A stretch of 64,000 nt of DNA from Micromonospora sp. C28SCA-DRY-2 (GCF_030519475.1 NZ_JAUMKD010000004.1:397501-461500); one strand, 5' to 3'. Positions 54,381-63,117 are shown, numbered from the stretch's first letter. Translations and numbers: made by a program. Notes: generated by a model from the sequence alone, not told the origin.

Positions 54381-55178
54381 TCAGGTGGGGGAGATGGTGG
54401 GCCAGGGGAGGGTCAGTTCGCCGAGGCGCCAGCGGCGGGGGCGGTCGAGGACGGGCCAGCCGGCGGCCCTGACCGACTCGACGGTGCGCAGCCAGCGTTG
54501 CCGGGGGCCGTACGGGGCGTAGCCGGCGGCGGCGTGCCAGGCGTCGTCGAGCGCGCGGAGGAAGTCGTGGATCGGCTCGCCGGGCACGTTGCGGTGGATC
54601 AGCGCCTTGGGCAGCCGCTCGGCCAGCTCGGCCGGGCTGCCCAGGGTGCCGAGCTTCGCGGCCAGGGTCAGCGTGCGCGGCCCGTCGGCGTCGAGCAGCA
54701 CCCAGCCGCCGAGCCGGCCCAGCTCGTCGCAGGTCCCCTCGACCAGCAACCCGCCGGGGGCGAGCCCGCCGGTCATCGTCCGCCAGGCGCCGGCCACCTC
54801 GCTCTCGTCGTACTGGCGCAGCACGTTGAACGCGCGGACCAGGGCGGGCCGCAGCCCGGCCAGCTCGAAGCCGCCCCGGGCGAAGGTGAGCCACGGCGGG
54901 TCGGCGGCCGGCTCGGCGGCGGCCACCCGTACCGGATCGATCTCCAGCCCGACCACCCGCACGTCGGCGCGGACCGCGGCGGCCAGCCGGGCGCGCAGCT
55001 CCACAGCGGTGACCGGGGTCGCCCCGTAGCCGAGGTCGACCACCAGCGGGTCGGCCGCGGCGCGCAACCGGTCCCCGCAAGTGGCGACGATCCAGTTGTC
55101 CACCCGGCGCAGCCGGTTGGGGTTGGTCGTCCCCCGGGTCACCACGCCGAGCGGCCGGCGCCGCGCCGTCCCCGCCAC
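54381..55178 (-). CDS. Class I SAM-dependent methyltransferase
   Basis: A 265-residue methyltransferase. Motif I is VVDLGYGATP (residues ~45-55) with the acidic strand end VRVVGLEIDPVRV, followed by a proton-relay-like ALVRAFNVLRQYDESEVAGAW. The substrate is not known. It follows the SDR gene by 13 nt in the same orientation. The GTG at 55178 is used; shorter starts near VTRGTTNPNRL are possible. Confidence 0.8.
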   Translation of the reverse strand: MAGTARRRPLGVVTRGTTNPNRLRRVDNWIVATCGDRLRAAADPLVVDLGYGATPVTAVELRARLAAAVRADVRVVGLEIDPVRVAAAEPAADPPWLTFARGGFELAGLRPALVRAFNVLRQYDESEVAGAWRTMTGGLAPGGLLVEGTCDELGRLGGWVLLDADGPRTLTLAAKLGTLGSPAELAERLPKALIHRNVPGEPIHDFLRALDDAWHAAAGYAPYGPRQRWLRTVESVRAAGWPVLDRPRRWRLGELTLPWPTISPT

Positions 55179-55191
55179 GCCCGGGCCCGTC

Positions 55192-55956
55192 TCAGCCGAC
55201 CCGGTGCACCTTGTGCTGGGCGGCCTGCGCCAGCGGGCGGACGACCAGCCGGTCCACGTTGACGTGGTGCGGGCGGGTGGCGCACCAGGCGATGCAGTCG
55301 GCGACGTCGTCGGCGACCAGCGGCTCGGGCACCCCGGCGTAGACAGCGGCGGCCCTGTCGGCGTCGCCGTCGAAGCGGACCAGCCCGAACTCGTCGGTCT
55401 TCACCATCCCGGGGTCGATCTCGATGACCCGGACCGGCCGGCCGCAGAGTTCCAGCCGCAACGTGCCGGCCATCGCGGTCTGCGCGTGCTTGGCCGCGGT
55501 GTAGCCGCCCCCGCCCTCGTACACCACGAAGCCGGCGGTGGACGAGACGATCACGATCGTGCCGGCCCCGGAGGACTCCAGCGCGGGCAGCAGCGCCTGG
55601 GTGACCCGCAGCGTGCCGAGCACGTTGGTGTCGTACATCCACTGCCAGTCGGCGACCGAGCCGGACTCCACCGGGTCCAGCCCGCGCGCGCCGCCGGCGT
55701 TGTTCACCAGCAGGGTGACCGGCCCGGGGGCCGCGGCCGCCGCCTCGGCGAGCCCGGCGACCGACTCGTCGGAGGTGATGTCGCAGGTCACCGCCGTGGC
55801 CGCGCCGCCGGCCGCGGTGATCTCGTCGACCAGGCCGGCCAGCCGGTCGGCACGCCGGGCGGCGGCGAGCACGTGGAAACCCTCGGCGGCGAGCCGGCGG
55901 GCGGTGGCCGCGCCGATCCCGCTGGACGCTCCGGTGACGATGGCGACTGGGCTCAT
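55192..55956 (-). CDS. SDR family oxidoreductase (classical)
   Basis: A 254-residue classical short-chain dehydrogenase. Cofactor motif VTGASSGIGAATA, NNAG near 85, catalytic Ser in VIVSSTAGF and YTAAKHAQ for Tyr and Lys. Substrate unknown. M. tuberculosis Rv0484c, between murB and mshA, is the syntenic counterpart. It begins the short SDR-methyltransferase operon. Confidence 0.88.
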   Translation of the reverse strand: MSPVAIVTGASSGIGAATARRLAAEGFHVLAAARRADRLAGLVDEITAAGGAATAVTCDITSDESVAGLAEAAAAAPGPVTLLVNNAGGARGLDPVESGSVADWQWMYDTNVLGTLRVTQALLPALESSGAGTIVIVSSTAGFVVYEGGGGYTAAKHAQTAMAGTLRLELCGRPVRVIEIDPGMVKTDEFGLVRFDGDADRAAAVYAGVPEPLVADDVADCIAWCATRPHHVNVDRLVVRPLAQAAQHKVHRVG

Positions 55957-56145
55957 CCGGCCATTGTCTCCCCGGCCGGTGCGGCGGCTCGCGCCGGCCC
56001 GGCGGCGCCGCGATGAGGTCCGTCACGCCCGACCGCCTCCCCGGGCATTACCGATCCCCGATGGGGAAGATGACATCCGGCGAGGACGTTGTCCGAAAAG
56101 CGCCGGGCGTGCGGGACGGCATCAACCGTGACAGAGGGAGCGGAC

Positions 56146-57507
56146 GTGGCGGAATTGCACACCGGCGTGGGTCGGCAGCGAGGTGCCCGGCCGTGGCCGC
56201 GGCCCCGGCGGATCGCGACCCTCTCGGTGCACACCTCACCCCTGCACCAGCCCGGCACCGGCGACGCCGGCGGGATGAACGTCTACATCCTCGAGGTGGC
56301 CCGGCGGCTGGCCGAGGCGGACGTCGAGGTGGACATCTTCACCCGGGCCACCTCCGGAGACCTGCCCCCGGTCGTCGAGATGGCGCCCGGCGTGCACGTC
56401 CGGCACGTCATCTCCGGTCCGCTGGAGGGTCTCACCAAGGAGGAGCTGCCGGGTCAGCTCTGCGCCTTCAGCGCCGGCGTGCTCCGGGCCGAGGCCGCCC
56501 GGCCGCCGGGCTGGTACGACCTCATCCACTCCCACTACTGGCTCTCCGGTCAGGTCGGCTGGCTGGCCAAGGAACGGTGGGGGGTGCCGCTGGTGCACAC
56601 CGCGCACACCCTCGCGAAGGTCAAGAACGCCCAGCTGGCGACCGGTGACCGGCCGGAGCCCAAGGCCCGGGTGATCGGCGAGGAGCAGGTGGTCGCCGAG
56701 GCCGACCGGCTGGTCGCCAACACCGGGGTCGAGGCCCGCGACCTGATCGACCGGTACGACGCCGAGCCGGCCCGGGTCGCGGTGGTCGAGCCCGGGGTCG
56801 ACCTGGCCCGGTTCCGGCCGGCCCGGGACCGGGCCGCGGCCCGGGTCGCGGCCCGCCGCCGGCTCGGGCTGCCCGCCACCGGGTACGTGGTGGCGTTCGT
56901 CGGCCGCATCCAGCCGTTGAAGGCGCCCGACGTGCTGGTCCGGGCCGCCGCCGCGCTGCGCGAGTGCGATCCGGAGCTGGCCGCCGAGCTGACCGTGGTG
57001 GTCTGTGGCGGGCCGAGCGGCAGCGGCCTGGACCGGCCCACCGCGCTGATCGAACTGGCCGGCTCGCTCGGCATCGCCGACCGGGTGCGCTTCCTGCCCC
57101 CGCAGACCGGCGACGACCTGCCCGCCCTGTACCGGGCCGCGGACCTGGTCGCGGTGCCGTCGTACAACGAGTCCTTCGGCCTGGTCGCCCTGGAGGCGCA
57201 GGCCTGCGGTACGCCGGTGCTGGCGGCCGCCGTCGGCGGCCTGGTCACGGCGGTGCGGGACCAGGTCAGCGGGGTGCTGGTGGACGGCCACGACCCGGCC
57301 GACTGGGCCGCCGCGCTCGGCCGGCTGCTGCCCGACCGGCTGCGCCGGGAGGAGCTGTCCCGCAACGCCGAGCGGCACGCGCGCCACTTCTCCTGGGACC
57401 GGACCGTCGCCGGGCTGCTCGACGTCTACGGCGAGGCGATCTCCGCGCACCGGGCCCGGCTCGCCGCCGAACTGGCCGGCGACCCCGCCCTCTCCTGCTC
57501 CTGGTGA
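56146..57507 (+). CDS. mshA: D-inositol-3-phosphate glycosyltransferase MshA
   Basis: A 453-residue GT-B glycosyltransferase of the GT4 family that starts mycothiol synthesis by moving GlcNAc to inositol-3-phosphate. N-terminal SVHTSPLHQPGTGDAGGMNVYILEVARRL, the hinge VAFVGRIQPLKAPDVLVRAA, and the donor site PSYNESFGLVALEAQACGTPVLAA are all present. GTG at 56146 follows GAGGGAG at 5 nt and is preferred to longer upstream starts. Confidence 0.94.
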   Translation: MAELHTGVGRQRGARPWPRPRRIATLSVHTSPLHQPGTGDAGGMNVYILEVARRLAEADVEVDIFTRATSGDLPPVVEMAPGVHVRHVISGPLEGLTKEELPGQLCAFSAGVLRAEAARPPGWYDLIHSHYWLSGQVGWLAKERWGVPLVHTAHTLAKVKNAQLATGDRPEPKARVIGEEQVVAEADRLVANTGVEARDLIDRYDAEPARVAVVEPGVDLARFRPARDRAAARVAARRRLGLPATGYVVAFVGRIQPLKAPDVLVRAAAALRECDPELAAELTVVVCGGPSGSGLDRPTALIELAGSLGIADRVRFLPPQTGDDLPALYRAADLVAVPSYNESFGLVALEAQACGTPVLAAAVGGLVTAVRDQVSGVLVDGHDPADWAAALGRLLPDRLRREELSRNAERHARHFSWDRTVAGLLDVYGEAISAHRARLAAELAGDPALSCSW

Positions 57508-57662
57508 CGCGGCCGCACGCCCGGGGTGGGTGCGCCGCGAAGTTGGTGTGCACGGTCGAGCCCGCTGCCGCGGGGTCGTATCCCTGGTGTCGGCGCGCGT
57601 GGGCGGGGCGCCCGTGACGCCTGCGGTGGCTCGCCCGTCCGGTGAGCTGGCCGGGGCGGCCG

Positions 57663-57668
57663 TAGAGT
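57663..57668 (+). promoter_or_regulatory. -10 box of YbjN gene, leaderless type
   Basis: TAGAGT, 7 nt before the GTG at 57676. The 168-bp gap before it shows nothing else. Confidence 0.45.
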
Positions 57669-57675
57669 GGGTCCG

Positions 57676-58275
57676 GTGAGCGGGAAGAGCGATCTTGAAG
57701 CCCTGATCGAGTCGGTCTGCGACGAGCGGGAGCTGGCCTGGGAGCCCACCGGCCCGGGGTCGTACGCGGTCACCCTGCCCGGCACGCACAAGCTCAAGAC
57801 CATCTGCAACCTGATCGTCGGCGAGCACGCGCTGCGGATCGAGGCGTTCGTGATGCGCCAGCCGGACGAGCGCCGCGAGGAGCTGTGGGCCTGGCTGTTG
57901 CAGCGCAACGCCCGGATGTACGGGGTGTCCTTCTCCATCGACGCGGTCGGCGACGTCTACCTGACCGGTCGGGTCAACCCGGCCGGGGTCGACGCGGACG
58001 AGCTCGACCGGCTGCTCGGCGCGGTGCTGACGTACGCCGACGAGTCCTTCGACACGATGCTGGAGATCGGCTTCGGCAGCTCGATCCGCCGGGAGTGGGA
58101 GTGGCGGGTCAAGCGGGGCGAATCCACCGCGAACCTGGCGGCGTTCGCGCACCTCTTCGAGCCGTCCGGTGGCGGTGCCGCCGGTGCCGGCACCGGCGAG
58201 CCGGGCGGTTCCGGGAACGCCGTTTCCGGTGCCGGGCGCACCGATGCGACGGGTGGAGGTTCGGACCCGTCCTGA
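57676..58275 (+). CDS. YbjN domain protein
   Basis: A 199-residue protein. The YbjN/type III secretion chaperone-like part covers about residues 1-150 (KSDLEALIESVCDERELAWEPTGPGSYAVTLPGTHKLKTICNLIVGEHALRIEAFVMRQPDE, WAWLLQRNARMYGVSFSIDAVGDVYLTGRVNP). A Gly/Ser-rich tail of about 45 residues follows. Mycobacterial Rv0487 lies in the same place after mshA. Function unknown. Confidence 0.87.
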   Translation: MSGKSDLEALIESVCDERELAWEPTGPGSYAVTLPGTHKLKTICNLIVGEHALRIEAFVMRQPDERREELWAWLLQRNARMYGVSFSIDAVGDVYLTGRVNPAGVDADELDRLLGAVLTYADESFDTMLEIGFGSSIRREWEWRVKRGESTANLAAFAHLFEPSGGGAAGAGTGEPGGSGNAVSGAGRTDATGGGSDPS

Positions 58276-58355
58276 GGGGTATGCCGCACCGCGCGGTGCG
58301 GCACTTGGGACCCGCCGCGTGCCGAAGACGGACTGTCGAGGAGCGTGAGCGTCCC

Positions 58356-59618
58356 ATGGCTCAGCGGAACAGCTCAGGTCGCGGCGGGACTGCGACCAGG
58401 ACGAAACGGCAGGCGGGCAACCGGACCCCGAACACCCCGGAGATCTCCGAGTCGGAGATCTCCCGGATGCGGGTCGACGACCTCCGCGGCCAGCTGCGCC
58501 GACACGGGGTTTCCGGAATATCCGCGCTGCGCAAGCCGGACCTGGTGAAGACCCTGGTCCGGACCCTGCGGTCGGCCGGGGGAGCGGGCCGGCGGAGCAC
58601 CGGGCCGGCGGGCCGGGCCACCGGCACGAAGGCGGCGGCCGGTCGCGCCGCGGCCACGAAGAAGGCGGCCGGCAAGGCGGCACCGGCCCGGGCCAAGGCC
58701 GCCCCGGCGAACAAGACCGCCCCGGCGAAGAAGGCCGCGCTGAAGAAGGCGGCGGCGAAGAAGGCGCCGGCGAAGAAGACCACGGCGGCGAAGAAGGCGC
58801 CCGCGAAGAAGGCGGCCGGCGCGACCGCGGCGAAGAAGACCGCGACTGCCCGGCGGACCACGGCGGCGGCCAAGAAGGCGCCGGCCAAGAAGGCACCCGC
58901 GAAGAAGGCGCCGGCGGCGAAGAAGACCACGGCGGCGCGGCGGACCACGGCGGCGGCCAAGAAGGCGCCGGCCAAGAAGGCACCCGCGAAGAAGGCGCCG
59001 GCGGCGAAGAAGACCACGGCGGCGCGGCGGACGACCGCGGCGGCCAAGAAGGCGCCGGCGAAGAAGGCGCCCGCCGCGAGGAAGACCACGGCCGCGAAGA
59101 CCACGGCCGCGAAGACCACGGCAGCGAAGACCACAGCCGCGAAGACCACGGCGGCGGGGCGGACCACCACGGCCGCGAAGAAGGCGCCCGCGGCCCAGAA
59201 GGCCACGGCCGGGGCGACGCGGATGCCGGCGCCGAGCGCGGGTGGCGGGGTCCGTACCGGGCGGAGCAGTTCCCGGTCCGTCACCTCGTCCCAGCCGATC
59301 ACGTCCCTCGCCGACCGGCCGGAACGCCCCGGGCGGAGCCTGGTCACCAGCAACCACGAGGTGATCCAGCGCTGGGCGCAGGAACGGGGCGCGAAGCCGG
59401 CCACCATCGCCGGCACCGAGCGGGAGGGCCGGGCCGGGGTGCTGACGTTCAACATCCCGGGCTACCGGGAGAGCAGCCGGATCCGCGAGATCACCTGGGA
59501 CGAGTGGTTCCAGACCTTCGACCTGCGCAAGCTGAACCTGATCTACCAGGAGCAGCTGCGCGACGGCCGGCAGAGCAACTTCTTCCGGACCGAGTCTCCG
59601 GACCGGGAGGACGCGTGA
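58356..59618 (+). CDS. Histone H1-like Lys/Ala-rich protein with Rho-N/LEM-like domain
   Basis: A 420-residue protein in three parts. Residues ~34-72 are a Rho-N-like helical domain (SESEISRMRVDDLRGQLRRHGVSGISALRKPDLVKTLVRTL). Residues ~90-290 are (K/R)A-P-rich repeats of the AKKAPAKK, AAKKTTAARRTT and AAKTT types that should bind DNA. The C-terminus is a folded segment ending TWDEWFQTFDLRKLNLIYQEQLRDGRQSNFFR. Likely a nucleoid-associated protein. The repeats are also exact at DNA level (58869-59150). Confidence 0.82.
   Translation: MAQRNSSGRGGTATRTKRQAGNRTPNTPEISESEISRMRVDDLRGQLRRHGVSGISALRKPDLVKTLVRTLRSAGGAGRRSTGPAGRATGTKAAAGRAAATKKAAGKAAPARAKAAPANKTAPAKKAALKKAAAKKAPAKKTTAAKKAPAKKAAGATAAKKTATARRTTAAAKKAPAKKAPAKKAPAAKKTTAARRTTAAAKKAPAKKAPAKKAPAAKKTTAARRTTAAAKKAPAKKAPAARKTTAAKTTAAKTTAAKTTAAKTTAAGRTTTAAKKAPAAQKATAGATRMPAPSAGGGVRTGRSSSRSVTSSQPITSLADRPERPGRSLVTSNHEVIQRWAQERGAKPATIAGTEREGRAGVLTFNIPGYRESSRIREITWDEWFQTFDLRKLNLIYQEQLRDGRQSNFFRTESPDREDA
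58869..59150 (+). repeat. 87-bp and 15-bp coding tandem repeats in the histone-like gene
   Basis: Two near-identical 87-bp units (58869-58955 and 58956-59042) and a partial third (from 59043) encode a 29-residue block of AKKAPAKK-type sequence. They are followed by about five 15-bp units of the GAAGACCACGGCCGC type coding KTTAA. Copy number could vary between strains. Confidence 0.85.
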
Positions 59619-59773
59619 GCGAGCGGTCCGGGCGGCGGCGCGCGATGTCCGTCGAGTTTCGGCGCCCGGGGTGTTTGCGGGAATTGCCGACGGGTATCCG
59701 CAGTTGACCTGGAGACGAGGCCCGGCGAAGCGGTCCACCTGATCCGTGTGACCGGCGAGACAGCCGGAGCGGG

Positions 59774-59802
59774 TTGAATCCGTAAACCGGGCGAACTAAC
59801 TT
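59774..59802 (+). promoter_or_regulatory. Candidate sigma-70-type promoter
   Basis: TTGAAT (59774-59779), a 17-nt spacer and TAACTT (59797-59802), in an AT-richer patch with no protein gene downstream on this strand. Predicted RNA start about 59809. Confidence 0.5.
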
Positions 59803-59808
59803 TATTGC

Positions 59809-60025
59809 ACCGCGCCACGCTTGGAAACGTTCGGGGGAGCGGCGGATCGATCAGATCCGTGCACCGGGCGAGGCGCAGGGGACGAGTGGAGCAACATCGT
59901 TGGGGGACGGTGTCCACTCGTTTGGACCGGCGGCGCGAGCGGGCGACGCTTACGGGGGTGAGTGCCGCCCGCCGCCGCCGGTCATACGGTGCGGGTGCCC
60001 GTCACGACTCTGTCGTGGCGGGCGC
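59809..60025 (+). ncRNA. Candidate small RNA, about 215 nt
   Basis: The RNA would run from the promoter at 59774-59802 to the strong hairpin at 59997-60023. Inside are GGATC/GATCC and ACGAGTGGA/TCCACTCGT (59882-59890 and 59913-59921) inverted repeats. No ORF with protein character is present on this strand in the 439-bp gap between the histone-like gene and the MFS gene. It does not match a family I recognise, and it is unproven. Confidence 0.4.
59997..60023. terminator. Hairpin terminator (probably bidirectional)
   Basis: 12-bp stem 59997-60008 and 60012-60023 with one G-T pair and a TCT loop, followed on the plus strand by GCTTTGCGTT. It is also about 35 nt past the stop of the minus-strand MFS gene. 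Confidence 0.8.
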
Positions 60026-60057
60026 TTTGCGTTCCGTACCGGTCGGCTGTCCGGTTG

Positions 60058-61440
60058 TCAGCCGCCGGTGAGGGCCGGCTCGGGGCGCTCGGCGGTGGCC
60101 CGGCGCAGCGCGGCCACCCGCCGTTCCCGGGGCGGGCCGGCCCAGAGGTGCCCGGCGGCGGCCAGCAGCCCCAGCCCGCCGACGACCAGCCAGTGCCGCT
60201 CGCCGAGGTACTGCAGGCTCACCCCGCCGAGGGTGGGCGCCACGAACGACGCGGCCGGGAAGGCCAGGTAGAAGACCGACTGGTAGCGGGCCCGCAGGTC
60301 GGGCGGGGCGAGGTCGGCGTTGATCTGCGCGTTCGGCGGCGCGGCCAGCATCGAGCCCACCGTCCAGACCACCGCGGCGCCCAGGTAGACCGCCAGGTCG
60401 TCGGCGAAGGCGAGGGCGCCGAAGCCGAGCGCGAGCAGCCCGGTGGAGACGGCCAGCACGTGGTCCTTGCGGTGCCGCTCGATCAACCGGGGCACGAAGA
60501 GCTGGCCGAGCACGATCAGCACCCCGCCGAGCGCCACCACCGCGCCGTACGCGGACGGGCTGAGCCCGTCCGACCGCATGGCCAGCGGCATGATCGTCGA
60601 GGTCTGCAGGGTCAGTACGGCCAGCACGAAGGTCAGGCCCACGAAGACCAGGAAGATCCGGTCGGTCAGCGCGGTGCGCAGCCCGGGCCGACGGGAGCGT
60701 CGGCCCGGCCACACCGGCCCGCCGTCCGGGCCGACCCGGCCTCGGCCGGCCGCCGTCGCCGGGGCTCCATGGCCCGGATCGTGGACGGTTTCGGTTCGGG
60801 TGGAACGGAAACCGTCCACGATCGGAGCGCGGCGGGCGCTGCCGGCGCGGCCCGGGAGGGTCTCCGGGACCTTCCAGGCGATCACCGCGGCGGCCAGCAG
60901 GGTGGCCGCCGCGTCGACCAGGAAGAGCGCGACGAAGCTCGCCTCGGCGAGGACGCCGGCCAGCAGCGAGGCCACCGCCATGCCCAGGTTGAACGCCCAG
61001 AACTGGAGGTTGAAGGCGCGCGAGCGGCGCTGCTCGGGCACCACGTCGACGATCGCCGCGACGAACGCCGGGCTGGGCATCGAGTGGACGACGCCGACCA
61101 GCGCGGCCAGCACCGCGATCACCACCAGGTGGCGGCTGAACGCCAGCGCCACCATCAGGGCCGCGGTGACCAGGTGGGCCGCGAGCAGCGTGGACCGCCG
61201 GCCCCACCGGTCGGCGAGCACCCCGCCGAGCAGCACCCCGGCCGCCCCGCCGGCCCCGTACGCGCCGACCACCACGCCGGCCACCGCCTCGCTCGCGCCC
61301 CGCGCCGCGGTCAGGTAGAGCGGCAGGAAGAGCATCGCGAACGCGCCGGCCCGGTTGATCAGCAGCCCGGCCCAGAGGTACCAGAAGGTGGCGGGCAACC
61401 CGCCGGCGGTGTCGTCCAGCCAGCGCCGCAGGGGCCGCAC
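60058..61440 (-). CDS. MFS transporter with in-frame palindromic insert
   Basis: A 460-residue major facilitator of the 12-helix type. Motif A-like GGVLADRWGRRSTLLAAH follows helix 2. The central cytoplasmic loop, around residues 200-255, is long and contains IVDGFRSTRTETVHDPG, which is encoded by a perfect 16-bp DNA palindrome (60777-60823). The adjacent MFS gene is a paralogue (shared FWYLW-GxLINR start). Substrate unknown; drug efflux is plausible. Confidence 0.88.
   Translation of the reverse strand: MRPLRRWLDDTAGGLPATFWYLWAGLLINRAGAFAMLFLPLYLTAARGASEAVAGVVVGAYGAGGAAGVLLGGVLADRWGRRSTLLAAHLVTAALMVALAFSRHLVVIAVLAALVGVVHSMPSPAFVAAIVDVVPEQRRSRAFNLQFWAFNLGMAVASLLAGVLAEASFVALFLVDAAATLLAAAVIAWKVPETLPGRAGSARRAPIVDGFRSTRTETVHDPGHGAPATAAGRGRVGPDGGPVWPGRRSRRPGLRTALTDRIFLVFVGLTFVLAVLTLQTSTIMPLAMRSDGLSPSAYGAVVALGGVLIVLGQLFVPRLIERHRKDHVLAVSTGLLALGFGALAFADDLAVYLGAAVVWTVGSMLAAPPNAQINADLAPPDLRARYQSVFYLAFPAASFVAPTLGGVSLQYLGERHWLVVGGLGLLAAAGHLWAGPPRERRVAALRRATAERPEPALTGG
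60777..60823. repeat. Palindromic element inside the MFS gene
   Basis: GATCGTGGACGGTTTC (60777-60792) and its perfect complement (60808-60823) flank a 15-nt loop that itself holds a GTTC/GAAC stem. It encodes about 16 extra residues in frame within a cytoplasmic loop. No equivalent exists in the paralogous MFS gene at 61522. Confidence 0.85.
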
Positions 61441-61458
61441 GCGTCCTCCGTACAGTTC

Positions 61459-61466
61459 AGTTAACT
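61459..61466. promoter_or_regulatory. AGTTAACT palindrome between MFS genes
   Basis: An 8-bp palindrome with TTC and TAA flanks in an AT-rich patch, 20 bp upstream of the MFS gene at 60058. A MarR/TetR-type operator or promoter element is possible, but no regulator gene is adjacent. Confidence 0.3.
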
Positions 61467-61521
61467 AACAGTTTCGTCCAGACGGTAGGGACCCCGGCCG
61501 TCGGGCGCCACGTGTCGCTGG

Positions 61522-62967
61522 TCACCGCGTCCCGGCCGACTCGGTCGACCGGGTCGGGCCCCGACCACCCGTCCCCGGCCCGGCCGCACCCGCCGCGGCG
61601 CCGCCGTCGGTGGTGGCGGGAGGCGGGGAGACCTCGGTCGTGGCGTTCGGCGTCACCGGCAGGGCGGGGGCGGTGGCCGCCGCCTCGGCCGCCTCGGGCA
61701 CCGGCGTCCGGGTGGCGGTGACCGGCACGACCTGCTCGGCGACCGCCCGCAGCGCGGCGGCGCGCCGCTCCCGGGCCGGCCCGGAGACCAGGTGGGCCAC
61801 CGCCGCCACGGCGCCGATCGCGGCGCAGCCGAGCCAGAGGGCGCCGTTGCCGGCCTGCTCCCGGACCAGGCCGCCGAGGATCGGGGCCAGCGCGCCGGCG
61901 GCCTGCCAGGAGAGCGAGAAGACGCCCTGGTAGCGGCCGCGCAGCGCGGCGGGCGAGAGTTCGGCGATGAGGGTGGCGTTGGACGGCGAGTTGAGCATCT
62001 CGCCGAGCGTCCAGATCAGCACGGTGATCCCGTACAACCAGGCGGTGTCGGCGAACGCGGTCAGCCCGAAGCCGACGCCCATCACCACCGAGGCCAGGGC
62101 GAGCACGTGCGACCGGCTCCGGCCGCGGATCAGCCGGGGGACGAAGAGCTGTCCCACCACGATCAGCACGCCGTTGAGCGCGATCACCGAGCCGTACGTG
62201 GCGGGGCTCAGGCCGGAGTCGCCCATCGCGATCGGCAGCATCGAGATGTGCTGGAGGAAGACCAGCGCGGCGAGCAGGTTCAACGCCACGAAGCCCAGGA
62301 AGACCCGGTCGGCCAGGATGGTGCGCAGCGCCCCGGCCGGTGCGGGGCCCTTGGCGCGTGCCGGCGTGGCGGTGATGCCGGTCCCGGTCTCGCCCACCTT
62401 GACGAAGATGATCAGCGCGGTGACCAGCGTGGTGATCGCGTCGACCACGAAGAGCAGCAGGTAGCCGGCCTGGGCGGCGAGGCCGGCGAGCACCGCGGCG
62501 CAGGCGAAGCCGAGGTTGATCGCCCAGTAGTTCAGGGAGAAGGCGCGCAGCCGGTCCTTGGCCGGCACCACGTCGATCATCATCGCGCCGAACGCCGGCC
62601 GGGCCGCCTCGGCGAACAGGCCGAGCAGCAGCGCGCCGAGCGCCACCGCCCACAGGTCCCGGGCGAAGCCGAGGGCGAGCATCATGGTGGCCGCGCCCAG
62701 GTGGGCGGTGAGCAGGGTGGGGCGGCGTCCCCAGCGGTCGGTCAGGGTGCCGCCGACGGTGGTGCCGACCGCGCCGCCGACGCCCCAGAGCCCGATCACC
62801 AGGCCGGCCTGCGAGGCGGAGAAGCCGCGCTCCTGGGTGAGGTAGATGGCCAGGAACACCAGCACGAACGAGCCGAGCCGGTTGATCAGGGTGCCGGTCC
62901 AGAGGTACCAGAACCGCCCCGGCAGTCCGCCCGCCGTGTCCCTGAACCAGCCTCGTACCGTCCGCAT
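61522..62967 (-). CDS. MFS transporter, paralogue of the neighbouring MFS gene
   Basis: A 481-residue 12-helix MFS protein. It opens MRTVRGWFRDTAGGLPGRFWYLWTGTLINRLG, and motif A is GGTLTDRWGRRPTLLTAH. A ~60-residue Thr/Ala/Pro-rich cytoplasmic tail extends beyond the last helix. The ATG at 62967 aligns with the start of the tandem paralogue; an upstream codon at 63003 is possible. Likely a tandem duplication, with functions now separate. Confidence 0.88.
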   Translation of the reverse strand: MRTVRGWFRDTAGGLPGRFWYLWTGTLINRLGSFVLVFLAIYLTQERGFSASQAGLVIGLWGVGGAVGTTVGGTLTDRWGRRPTLLTAHLGAATMMLALGFARDLWAVALGALLLGLFAEAARPAFGAMMIDVVPAKDRLRAFSLNYWAINLGFACAAVLAGLAAQAGYLLLFVVDAITTLVTALIIFVKVGETGTGITATPARAKGPAPAGALRTILADRVFLGFVALNLLAALVFLQHISMLPIAMGDSGLSPATYGSVIALNGVLIVVGQLFVPRLIRGRSRSHVLALASVVMGVGFGLTAFADTAWLYGITVLIWTLGEMLNSPSNATLIAELSPAALRGRYQGVFSLSWQAAGALAPILGGLVREQAGNGALWLGCAAIGAVAAVAHLVSGPARERRAAALRAVAEQVVPVTATRTPVPEAAEAAATAPALPVTPNATTEVSPPPATTDGGAAAGAAGPGTGGRGPTRSTESAGTR

Positions 62968-63117
62968 CCGGCGCCCCCGCTTCGGTAATGACCGATCTAT
63001 CACAAACGCCTTACAACCTAGTGCCGGGGCGGAGTGCCGGTCATCGGCTTTTCCACGTGGTGGTCGTCACGACCGGTCGCCGCGTGTCCGACCGCCGGGT
63101 ACGGCAGGATGATCCGC

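Noticed and set aside
59805..60071. ORF of 88 codons on the plus strand after the histone-like gene
   Set aside because: Very Arg-rich, no ribosome site, no family resemblance, and it crosses a strong hairpin.
61459..61466. AGTTAACT palindrome as a proven operator
   Set aside because: Only 8 bp and no regulator nearby. Listed at low confidence.
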